Origin: Flavobacteriaceae bacterium UBA7446
GTDB lineage: Bacteria; Bacteroidota; Bacteroidia; Flavobacteriales; Flavobacteriaceae
Assembly: GCA_002478685.1 (NCBI GenBank)
Contig: DLPY01000048.1
Span: 1 to 23,377, forward strand
DNA: 23,377 nt
Reading direction: 5' to 3'
In this document: in pieces, positions 7,378 to 14,596 of the stretch
Numbering within the stretch: the stretch's first letter is position 1
Layout of the letters: each line of letters starts with the position of its first letter
The notes under the pieces: generated by a model
The model's database searches: none
The model's input: the letters and a program-made list of their open reading frames with translations, nothing else
Told to the model about the DNA's origin: nothing
Program-made: the position numbers and the translations under genes

Positions 7378-7824
7378 ATGAATATTCAAAAAATAACAAA
7401 AATCGTGGCAATTGTCTTAGGTGTGTTGGGCTTGATTTTTCAGGTTACCATACTTTCTAAAGGCGATGATGCCATTGAAATGGATAGCTTTGCGGGCAAT
7501 TTTTCATCCGTATCGCCAATAACCACACTTGCCTTAGTCATTTTGGCAGTTGTGGTTTTGATTACTGTAGTTTCATCGTTTGCCGCTCTAGCGTCAAACC
7601 CTACCAAGCTTAAAAAAGCACTTATTTCGGTAGCTGCTTTTGCGTTGGTTGTGCTGATTTCTTTCGTTTTTTCGGAAGGAGTAGAGACACCTTTAAAAGA
7701 TGGCGAAGTACTTTCTGCTGCTGGCTCTCGTTGGGTTGGTACAGGACTGCGTACCTTTTATATTTTGGCAGTAATTGCTGTTGGAACCATGGTGTACTCA
7801 GGTGTAAAGCGATTTTTTAAATAA
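7378..7824 (+). CDS. Four-helix membrane protein in the exbB-exbD operon (function unknown)
   Basis: A 148-residue hydrophobic protein with four predicted transmembrane helices, at about residues 7-27, 47-68, 81-102 and 121-144, joined by short loops. One loop is acidic (KGDDAIEMDSFAGNF, 28-42) and the C-terminus is basic (GVKRFFK). I recognise no catalytic motif. It sits between exbB and exbD1, 19 bases after exbB and 6 bases before exbD1, so it is almost certainly translated from the same mRNA and probably accompanies the ExbB/ExbD complex in the inner membrane. From memory, similar small membrane proteins occupy this place in other flavobacterial exb operons. An accessory or assembly role is inference only. 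Confidence 0.75.
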   Translation: MNIQKITKIVAIVLGVLGLIFQVTILSKGDDAIEMDSFAGNFSSVSPITTLALVILAVVVLITVVSSFAALASNPTKLKKALISVAAFALVVLISFVFSEGVETPLKDGEVLSAAGSRWVGTGLRTFYILAVIAVGTMVYSGVKRFFK

Positions 7825-7830
7825 GAAGTT

Positions 7831-8454
7831 ATGGCAAAAAGATCTGCACCCGAAGTGAATGCAGGGTCCATGGCTGATATTGCTTTCTTGCTACTCATCT
7901 TCTTTTTGGTTACCACTACAATTGAAACCGATTCAGGTCTTAATCGTAAGTTACCGCCCATGGAGGATATGGTTGACCCACCTATTATTAAAGAGCGAAA
8001 TATCTTTACTGTGGTGGTAAATAAAAACAACGACCTTTTAGTAGAAGAAAAGCCAATGCAAATCAGCGAATTGCGTGCTGCTGCAGTTGCCTTTTTAGAT
8101 AACGGTGGTGGTAAGGGCGAAGACGCTTGCAATTTCTGCCAAGGCGCACGTGATGCCAGTTCATCTGACAACCCAGATAAAGCGGTAATTTCGTTAAAGA
8201 ATGACCGCGAAACGGATTATAAGGTTTATATAGCTGTTCAAAACGAGTTGGTTGCTGCATACAACGAGTTGCGTAACCGTGAGTTTGCACGCCTAAACCC
8301 TAATTTGGGACTATCTTATGTTGATGCCGACCGCAAGTTTTCTGACCCGCGAACGTCTTCCTCTGAAAAGGAAGCACTAAAGCCGAAACTTGATGCTGTA
8401 AAGGCGTTATTCCCACAGAAATTATCTGAAGCTGAACCCTCAAAAACAAGTTAG
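7831..8454 (+). CDS. exbD: ExbD/TolR-family biopolymer transport protein (first copy)
   Basis: The 207-residue ExbD-type subunit has a short basic cytoplasmic tail, one transmembrane helix (about 14-33, SMADIAFLLLIFFLVTT) and a periplasmic domain. D16 in MADIAF matches the conserved protonatable aspartate of the family. The periplasmic domain carries ISLKNDRETDYKVYIAVQNE. It is longer than classical ExbD (about 140 residues). The extra length includes an insert around 88-115 with a CNFC motif (C100 and C103) and a charged C-terminal tail after about residue 160. Six bases separate it from the upstream membrane protein and one base from exbD2, implying translational coupling. It is an ion-channel partner of ExbB; the role of the insert and cysteine pair is unknown. 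Confidence 0.9.
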   Translation: MAKRSAPEVNAGSMADIAFLLLIFFLVTTTIETDSGLNRKLPPMEDMVDPPIIKERNIFTVVVNKNNDLLVEEKPMQISELRAAAVAFLDNGGGKGEDACNFCQGARDASSSDNPDKAVISLKNDRETDYKVYIAVQNELVAAYNELRNREFARLNPNLGLSYVDADRKFSDPRTSSSEKEALKPKLDAVKALFPQKLSEAEPSKTS

Positions 8455-8455
8455 C

Positions 8456-8938
8456 ATGTCTAAGTTCAAAAAGAAAAAAGGTGGAGATTTACCCGCAATT
8501 TCTACGGCATCCTTGCCCGATATTGTATTTATGCTATTATTCTTTTTTATGGTAGCAACTGTAATGCGCGACAGTACGCTAATGGTAGCCAATACGCTTC
8601 CTGCCGCGGATCAAGTTCAAAAGCTAGATAAAAAAGACCGTGTGATGTATATATATGCTGGAAAACCTAGTGACCGGTACCAAGAAAAATATGGTACGCA
8701 GCCAAAAATCCAGTTGAACGATAAGTTTGCCACGGTACAAGATGTTGGTGCATTTGTACTTGCAGAGCGCGCTTCTAAGCGCCAGGAGTTGCAAAATGTA
8801 CTTACGACCGCCCTGAAAGTTGATGGGGAAACCAACATGGGACTTATCAGTGATATTAAACAAGAATTGCGAAAGGTAAATGCCTTAAAAATTAATTACA
8901 CCACACGTAATGGTGATTATACGCAGAATTTAAGATAA
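8456..8938 (+). CDS. exbD2: ExbD/TolR-family biopolymer transport protein (second copy)
   Basis: The second ExbD paralogue has 160 residues. A very basic cytoplasmic start (MSKFKKKKGGD) leads into one transmembrane helix (about 20-38, LPDIVFMLLFFFMVAT) with the conserved aspartate D22. The periplasmic domain ends with MGLISDIKQELRKVNALKINY, the usual ExbD C-terminal element. It lacks the cysteine pair and the long tail of the first copy, so the two are diverged rather than a recent duplication. One base separates it from exbD1, and a strong terminator follows 25 bases after the stop, making it the last gene of the exb operon. Two-ExbD operons are known in other bacteria, including Xanthomonas and Flavobacterium. 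Confidence 0.9.
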   Translation: MSKFKKKKGGDLPAISTASLPDIVFMLLFFFMVATVMRDSTLMVANTLPAADQVQKLDKKDRVMYIYAGKPSDRYQEKYGTQPKIQLNDKFATVQDVGAFVLAERASKRQELQNVLTTALKVDGETNMGLISDIKQELRKVNALKINYTTRNGDYTQNLR

Positions 8939-8963
8939 GTACTTTAGCGGCTTTTAAAATCAT

Positions 8964-9002
8964 AAGCATCCTTCGGTTCGTAAGCTGAAGGATGCTTTTT
9001 TT
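8964..9002 (+). terminator. Rho-independent terminator of the exbB-exbD operon
   Basis: An 11-bp perfect stem pairs AAGCATCCTTC (8964-8974) with GAAGGATGCTT (8987-8997) around a 12-nt loop, followed by a T tract to 9002. It lies 25 bases after the exbD2 stop. It ends just before the box and start of the next gene (9007 and 9019), so that gene needs its own promoter. Confidence 0.93.
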
Positions 9003-9018
9003 CATGTATATTTAACCT

Positions 9019-9675
9019 ATGAGAAAGCTGCTACTATTGCTGTTTATAGCTAACGTGCTTCAGGTTGCGGCACAAGACGAAAAACCCTCATTTAGAGAAG
9101 ACCAAATTTATTTCAGCATTGCCTACCCGTATTTTTCAGATGCCCCGAGTGAACTTATTCAGAACAAATTGTCATATAGTTTTTCGTTGGGATTTATTCG
9201 TGACATGCCCATTAATAAAAAGCGAACACTTGCTGTCGGATTAGGTTTGGGCTGGGAGTCGAGCACCGTTTTTAACAATATGCAATTTGAGGTTTTGGAT
9301 GGTGCCATTACGGCTAGAGCAATACAAGGCGATTACCAGAAAAATATTTTGAATATGCAATCTTTTGCAGTGCCATTTGAATTAAGATGGCGAAGTGCTA
9401 CGGAATCAAAACACGCTTTTTGGCGTATTCACACGGGAATGAGTTTGTATATCCCATTAAGAATGGTTGCAAAAAACACTTCTTTCGAAGGGGTTAAATC
9501 AAATACAAATCTATCTAATAACGGCACCTTATTGCGATGGAATGTTCATTTTGGATTTAACACATGGAATATCAGTATTGCACATGATTTGCGACCATGG
9601 GCGAAATCTATAACTGCAAACAACAGTTTTGATATCAAATTCACAAAAATTGGATTGATTTTTTACATTTTATAA
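9019..9675 (+). CDS. PorT-like outer-membrane beta-barrel protein
   Basis: A 218-residue exported protein. A signal peptide (MRKLLLLLFIANVLQVAA, cleavage about residue 18) is followed by alternating hydrophobic/polar strands and Gly/aromatic-rich turns typical of a small outer-membrane barrel, ending in the hydrophobic FTKIGLIFYIL. The stretch LGFIRDMPINKKRTLAVGLGLGW (about residues 56-78) resembles PorT-family barrels that, from memory, often follow exb genes in Flavobacteriia. PorT itself belongs to the type IX secretion system, but I cannot tell whether this is that orthologue or a relative. A TATATTTA box at 9007-9014 lies four bases before the ATG, and the exb terminator immediately upstream separates it from that operon. 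The barrel call is fairly sure; the function is open. Confidence 0.7.
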   Translation: MRKLLLLLFIANVLQVAAQDEKPSFREDQIYFSIAYPYFSDAPSELIQNKLSYSFSLGFIRDMPINKKRTLAVGLGLGWESSTVFNNMQFEVLDGAITARAIQGDYQKNILNMQSFAVPFELRWRSATESKHAFWRIHTGMSLYIPLRMVAKNTSFEGVKSNTNLSNNGTLLRWNVHFGFNTWNISIAHDLRPWAKSITANNSFDIKFTKIGLIFYIL

Positions 9676-9751
9676 TCAAATACATAACTGTAAATACTAA
9701 TTGAAAAAAAATGATATCTTTACCAAAATATTAACTAAATAATTACTTACT

Positions 9752-12604
9752 ATGAAATATTTTCTCCAAATTATTATGTTTTGCCTTTCTACGGTAGTAG
9801 TAGCGCAAACACAAGTATCGGGAACAGTTACTGATGCTAACGGTCAGCCGGTTCCAGGTGCTAGCGTTATTGTTGATAGCAACACAGGTACCGTTACTGA
9901 TTTTGACGGTAACTTTAGCTTAAGCACCTCAAAAACCCCTCCATTTACCATTACGGTGTCTAATGTAGGGTTAGAGACAAAAACTGTTACGGTTTCATCT
10001 GCAGCGCAGTCTTTATCGATTACGTTGGGCGAAGCTGCTACACAACTAGATGAGATTGTGGTTTCTGCTTCTCGTATGGCAGAGCGTATTTTTGAGTCTC
10101 CAGTGACGGTTGAAAAGTTTAGTACCCAACAAATAAAAAACACACCATCTGCAGATTTTTTTAACGGATTAGCAAATTTAAAATCAACAAACATTTTAGA
10201 GGCAGGTCTAGTTTTTAGTCAAATCAGTTTAAGAGGTTTTACAGACATTTACAATGAAGGTTTAGTTACTCTTGTTGATGGAATGAACAATCAGGCACCC
10301 GTATTTGGATTTGGTGTTGGAAACTTAATCGGTATTCATGATATTGATGTACAAAGTGTTGAGGTTCTCCCTGGTGCATCATCAGCGCTGTATGGAGCGG
10401 ATGCCTACAAGGGTATTATTTTTATAAATAGTAAAAACCCATTTGATCATAAGGGGCTTGATGTCACTTATCGTACTGGAGTTACCGAACAAGATGCTGC
10501 TGGTTCTAATCAATTTGAGGAAATTGCTATACGAATGGGTGGTAAAATTTCAGATAAACTTGCTGTAAAGGCTACCTTTTCTCATAAATGGGGAACGGAG
10601 TGGTTAGCAACAGATTATAGGCATACCTCTAACAGAACCATTGTCGAAGGTTACGATACAAATAACCCTGATTACGATGCTGTAAATATGGAAGGGGAGT
10701 ATGTTTACACATCCCCGTCAATTTTTGGAGCAATTGCAAGTCTGGCAAATATGCCTCAATTGTTACAATTATCAGACTTAGCTCCAAACTATTTTAAAAC
10801 GATTGCTACTACAGGTTATAACCTTGTAGACCTTGTTGGAAGTGACACCTATAATACTAAGGGTAATTTCGCTATACACTACCGCCCAGACAGTAAGTCT
10901 GAACTAAGTATTCAATCATTAATAGGTACGGGTAAAGCACCACTTTATACCGGAGCTACTGTTTATCAAATGGATGAGGTGGTTGTACAGCAGCACAAAG
11001 TAAATTACAAAAGAGGAGGACTTAATGCTAAGTTTTTTTTCACACATGAAGATGCTGGCAATACATCTATAACAAAACTTGATGCCATCAATGTAGCAAA
11101 TGCGCAACCCGGAGGTCTTGAAAATGGATGGGCTGGAATTTATATTCAAACGCTTTTGGGAGGACTAGCAGCTGCTAACGGTATACCTGCACAATCGGCA
11201 CTCCCATGGGTTCTAAATGAGATTAACACGCACATTGGTGGTACGGCTCTCATGGGTGGAGACACTTCGACATTAACATTATCGGATAGATTTGGAAGTA
11301 CTATTCCATTTCATGCGGCAGCTAGACAAGCAGCAAATGCCAATATGCTTATTCCTGGAACAGCTGAATTCAATGCTGCTTTGGAAGCATCAAGGAGTAA
11401 TCCACTTAGGATATTTAGTGGGTCTAAGGTTGAAGATGTTTCTCAAATCCTAAATTATGAAGTGGATTATGACTTTGGAGATAAGCTGGGTTTTGGAAAT
11501 TTAATTGTTGGTGCTGTTTACAGAGATTATAAGCTTGAAACAGGTGGAACACTTTACACTGATTATTCCACTCCAATTAAATACCAAGAATATGGAGGGT
11601 ATGCACAGCTCAAATCAAATATTCTACAAGACAAAGTAACTATGACCGCATCTGTTAGATATGATAAACAGAATGTAATGGACGATGGTAATTTTACTCC
11701 GCGTTTAGGTTTTCTACTTAACTTATCAGAAAATCAAAATATAAGGATATCAGCTCAGACTGGTTTTAGAAACCCAACCAATCAAGATAAGTTTATTGGG
11801 TTATTTAATGGTAGCTTTTCTATCCTAGGTAACCAAAGAGAAAGTGTTAATCGGTTTAATCAAACAGTTAGGTTACGAAACCAACAAGCTGGAGTTTATA
11901 CTGGGAACTATGTTTTTGAAAATTCTTTAAATAAAATAGATTTGTCTGCTGCTGATCTAAATTATGCTAAAGCTGAGTCAGTATCTACAATTGAATTAGG
12001 CTACAGGTACAATGATTCTGGCTTTACATTCGACGTAAGTGGTTATTATAATGCATACAAGGATAAAATTGCAGGTATATATGTTTACACCCCAATTGTA
12101 AACGCAGCCTTTCCAACTGTTCAAGCTGCAATGGATGGTGGAAATTTCTTTGAATTCCAAGTGGATTCAAATATGGATAATGACTTTAATGCGTACGGAT
12201 TCAGTTTTGAAGCCATAAAAATGTTAACAAGTAACTTAACTGCGAATCTAATTTACGAGTACAATGACCTAGATTTTACTCCAGACCCTGTTATTGAAGT
12301 TAATATGTCGTGGAATACTCCTGAACACAGAATTAAAGCAGGATTGAATTATCAGCTTGGTGACTTCGCTACATTAACTGCTAATGGCAGATATAATTCT
12401 GAATATTATTATGAGTCTTCTTTCTTTAACACAGATGTTCCAGAAAACGTCGTTTTTGATGCTAAGGCTTCATTTGAATTGAAAAAGCTGAATTCAAGGT
12501 TTGAAATTGGCGGAAATAATATTGGGGGTGAAAACTATATAGGTATCCCTGGTGCAGGTCTAATAGGATCAACATATTATGCTGCACTTAAAGTGAGTTT
12601 ATAA
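9752..12604 (+). CDS. TonB-dependent receptor with N-terminal carboxypeptidase-regulatory-like domain
   Basis: A 950-residue outer-membrane receptor. The signal peptide is residues 1-18 (cleavage after VVVA). A CarboxypepD_reg-like beta-sandwich follows at about 21-93 (VSGTVTDANGQPVPGASVIV, then VTDFDGNFSL), then a TonB-box-like LDEIVVSASR near 100, a plug domain at about 110-225 (ISLRGF, VEVLPGASSALYGADAYKGI) and a long barrel to the C-terminus. TonB/ExbBD would energise it. No SusD-type lipoprotein follows, so it is not a SusCD glycan pair; the substrate cannot be deduced. Downstream of about 10130 Arg is mostly AGA/AGG and the DNA is more AT-rich, unlike sucA or atpD and unlike the first 130 codons. 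TATCTTTA at 9715-9722 may be its -7 box. Complete gene, followed by a terminator. Confidence 0.93.
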   Translation: MKYFLQIIMFCLSTVVVAQTQVSGTVTDANGQPVPGASVIVDSNTGTVTDFDGNFSLSTSKTPPFTITVSNVGLETKTVTVSSAAQSLSITLGEAATQLDEIVVSASRMAERIFESPVTVEKFSTQQIKNTPSADFFNGLANLKSTNILEAGLVFSQISLRGFTDIYNEGLVTLVDGMNNQAPVFGFGVGNLIGIHDIDVQSVEVLPGASSALYGADAYKGIIFINSKNPFDHKGLDVTYRTGVTEQDAAGSNQFEEIAIRMGGKISDKLAVKATFSHKWGTEWLATDYRHTSNRTIVEGYDTNNPDYDAVNMEGEYVYTSPSIFGAIASLANMPQLLQLSDLAPNYFKTIATTGYNLVDLVGSDTYNTKGNFAIHYRPDSKSELSIQSLIGTGKAPLYTGATVYQMDEVVVQQHKVNYKRGGLNAKFFFTHEDAGNTSITKLDAINVANAQPGGLENGWAGIYIQTLLGGLAAANGIPAQSALPWVLNEINTHIGGTALMGGDTSTLTLSDRFGSTIPFHAAARQAANANMLIPGTAEFNAALEASRSNPLRIFSGSKVEDVSQILNYEVDYDFGDKLGFGNLIVGAVYRDYKLETGGTLYTDYSTPIKYQEYGGYAQLKSNILQDKVTMTASVRYDKQNVMDDGNFTPRLGFLLNLSENQNIRISAQTGFRNPTNQDKFIGLFNGSFSILGNQRESVNRFNQTVRLRNQQAGVYTGNYVFENSLNKIDLSAADLNYAKAESVSTIELGYRYNDSGFTFDVSGYYNAYKDKIAGIYVYTPIVNAAFPTVQAAMDGGNFFEFQVDSNMDNDFNAYGFSFEAIKMLTSNLTANLIYEYNDLDFTPDPVIEVNMSWNTPEHRIKAGLNYQLGDFATLTANGRYNSEYYYESSFFNTDVPENVVFDAKASFELKKLNSRFEIGGNNIGGENYIGIPGAGLIGSTYYAALKVSL

Positions 12605-12623
12605 ACTGCGATTAAATGTTAAT

Positions 12624-12653
12624 AAAAGCACCCTCTTTGGGTGCTTTTTTTTT
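12624..12653 (+). terminator. Rho-independent terminator after the TonB-dependent receptor
   Basis: A perfect 10-bp stem pairs AAAAGCACCC (12624-12633) with GGGTGCTTTT (12639-12648) around loop TCTTT. The T run continues to 12653. It begins 20 bases after the receptor stop and separates the receptor from atpD. Confidence 0.93.
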
Positions 12654-12687
12654 GGATTAAAGCCATGAATTCTTGCTTTAATTCGAC

Positions 12688-12695
12688 TATATTTG
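12688..12695 (+). promoter_or_regulatory. Candidate atpDC promoter -7 box
   Basis: TATATTTG is an exact match to the Bacteroidota -7 consensus TAnnTTTG. It lies between the upstream terminator and atpD, leaving a 50-nt gap to the ATG at 12746. A clear -33 TTTG at the usual spacing is not visible. The promoter role is inferred. Confidence 0.5.
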
Positions 12696-12745
12696 CATTC
12701 GAATTTAATAAGCCAAACGGCTAACACATAAAACAATTCTTGACT

Positions 12746-14263
12746 ATGTCACATAGCACAGGTAAAGTATCCCAAGTCATTGGTCCTGTAGTAGATGTAT
12801 CTTTCGACACTGCTGTTACCACACTTCCAAATATTTACGATTCATTAGAAATTAAGAAAACAGATGGTTCTACTTTGGTCCTTGAAGTTCAGTCGCATAT
12901 CGGTGAAGATCAAGTACGCACTATTTCTATGGATTCAACAGATGGACTAGAGCGCGGAGCAGACGTGCTTGCTACGGGCAATCCAATCCAAATGCCTATT
13001 GGCGAGGAAGTATACGGTCGCCTTTTTAATGTAATTGGAGATGCTATTGATGGTATTGGCGACTTACCAAAAACAGGTGACAACGGTCTTCCTATTCACC
13101 GCCAAGCACCTGCGTTTGAAGATCTATCTACTTCTACCGAAGTGCTTTATACAGGTATCAAAGTTATTGACCTCATAGAACCTTACGCAAAAGGTGGTAA
13201 AATTGGATTATTTGGTGGTGCAGGTGTAGGTAAAACGGTACTTATCCAAGAATTGATTAACAACATTGCCAAAGGGCATGGTGGACTTTCTGTATTTGCC
13301 GGAGTGGGTGAGCGTACCCGTGAAGGAAACGATTTGTTGCGTGAGATGCTAGAGTCAGGCATTATCAAATACGGAGACGAGTTTATGGAGTCTATGGAAA
13401 ATGGCGGTTGGGATTTGTCTAAAGTGGACAAAGACGCCATGAAAGAATCTAAGGCAACTTTTGTATTTGGTCAGATGAACGAGCCACCAGGAGCACGCGC
13501 ACGTGTAGCGCTTTCTGGGCTTACTGTCGCGGAGTATTTCCGTGATGGAGCGGGTACAGACCAAGGAAAAGACGTGCTATTTTTCGTAGATAATATCTTC
13601 CGATTTACACAAGCCGGTTCAGAAGTGTCAGCACTTCTAGGGCGTATGCCATCAGCAGTAGGATATCAACCTACGCTGGCAACAGAAATGGGTGCCATGC
13701 AAGAGCGTATTACGTCAACCAAAAAAGGTTCGATTACTTCTGTACAAGCGGTTTACGTACCTGCAGATGACCTTACCGATCCGGCACCAGCAACAACCTT
13801 TGCGCACTTAGATGCAACTACAGTACTTTCGCGTAAAATTGCTGAGCTTGGTATTTACCCTGCAGTGGATCCGCTAGATTCTACCTCACGTATTTTGACA
13901 CCTGAAATCCTAGGAGATGAGCACTACAATTGTGCTCAGCGTGTAAAAGAGTTATTACAACGTTACAAAGAATTACAAGACATTATTGCCATTTTAGGTA
14001 TGGAAGAATTATCTGAAGAAGATAAGCTTGCTGTAGCTCGCGCAAGACGTGTACAACGCTTCTTATCGCAACCCTTCCACGTGGCAGAGCAGTTTACTGG
14101 TATTCCTGGAGTTTTGGTAGATATTAAAGATACTATCAAAGGCTTTAACATGATTATGGACGGTGAATTAGACCACCTTCCTGAAGCAGCATTTAACCTT
14201 AAAGGTACTATTGAAGAAGCTATTGAAGCTGGAGAAAAAATGCTTGCAGAAGTAAACGCATAA
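12746..14263 (+). CDS. atpD: ATP synthase F1 subunit beta
   Basis: Catalytic beta subunit of the F1Fo ATP synthase (inner-membrane complex, cytoplasmic side). The 505 residues include the N-terminal barrel (GKVSQVIGPVVDVSF), Walker A GGAGVGKT at 157-164, GERTREGNDL, the Walker B region VLFFVDNIFRFTQAGSE, and the catalytic-loop stretch GRMPSAVGYQPTLATEMG. It is about 45 residues longer than the E. coli subunit. Much of the excess is an insertion after REM201 (roughly residues 205-235, GDEFMESMENGGWDLSKVD), a feature I associate with Bacteroidota beta subunits. The ATG at 12746 is preferred over the in-frame TTG at 12740 because MSHSTGKV fits the family. atpC follows after 5 bases. Alpha, gamma, delta and Fo genes are absent here. 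Confidence 0.98.
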   Translation: MSHSTGKVSQVIGPVVDVSFDTAVTTLPNIYDSLEIKKTDGSTLVLEVQSHIGEDQVRTISMDSTDGLERGADVLATGNPIQMPIGEEVYGRLFNVIGDAIDGIGDLPKTGDNGLPIHRQAPAFEDLSTSTEVLYTGIKVIDLIEPYAKGGKIGLFGGAGVGKTVLIQELINNIAKGHGGLSVFAGVGERTREGNDLLREMLESGIIKYGDEFMESMENGGWDLSKVDKDAMKESKATFVFGQMNEPPGARARVALSGLTVAEYFRDGAGTDQGKDVLFFVDNIFRFTQAGSEVSALLGRMPSAVGYQPTLATEMGAMQERITSTKKGSITSVQAVYVPADDLTDPAPATTFAHLDATTVLSRKIAELGIYPAVDPLDSTSRILTPEILGDEHYNCAQRVKELLQRYKELQDIIAILGMEELSEEDKLAVARARRVQRFLSQPFHVAEQFTGIPGVLVDIKDTIKGFNMIMDGELDHLPEAAFNLKGTIEEAIEAGEKMLAEVNA

Positions 14264-14268
14264 TTCGT

Positions 14269-14547
14269 ATGTATTTAGAAATTGTAAGTCCAGAAGCTAC
14301 GCTATTCCAAGGAGAGGTAGAGGCTATTTCCGTTCCTGGAGTGCAAGGATCGTTTCAGGTGCTCAATCATCACGCAGCCATAGTGTCAACTCTTGTTAAA
14401 GGAGAGGCAAAAATTCAAGGAGAAATGGAAATTGCCGAGGCGTTTCAATCTCATTTTAACCAAAAAGGCAACGAAACCTTTTTGATGCTTAGCAACGGTG
14501 GTACCTTAGAAATGAGCGACAACAAGGTTATCTTGCTTGTAGATTAA
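14269..14547 (+). CDS. atpC: ATP synthase F1 subunit epsilon (short form)
   Basis: Epsilon subunit of the F1 central stalk, linking gamma to the c-ring. The 92 residues correspond to the N-terminal beta-sandwich only: MYLEIVSPEATLFQGEVEAI is the usual start, then PGVQGSFQVLNHHAAIVSTL and a final strand LEMSDNKVILLVD. Epsilon in E. coli and Bacillus is about 130-140 residues and has a C-terminal helical hairpin that can inhibit ATP hydrolysis; that hairpin is missing here. The frame ends cleanly in a stop with no remnant of the helices downstream, so this is a natural short form rather than a frameshift. It starts 5 bases after atpD in the same operon. Confidence 0.95.
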   Translation: MYLEIVSPEATLFQGEVEAISVPGVQGSFQVLNHHAAIVSTLVKGEAKIQGEMEIAEAFQSHFNQKGNETFLMLSNGGTLEMSDNKVILLVD

Positions 14548-14596
14548 GTCCTACCTTTTTTGTTCGTTCAAATCCGTTAACCGTAATTTCTACATC

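Noticed and set aside
9752..12604. SusC of a polysaccharide utilisation locus
   Set aside because: A terminator and atpD follow directly; there is no SusD-like lipoprotein or glycosidase nearby.
12740..12745. TTG start two codons upstream in atpD
   Set aside because: The ATG at 12746 is in frame and gives a family-like N-terminus.
14548..14596. Cobalamin riboswitch before the BtuB-like receptor
   Set aside because: The gap from atpC is only 49 bp, too short for the aptamer, and no B12-box sequence was seen.
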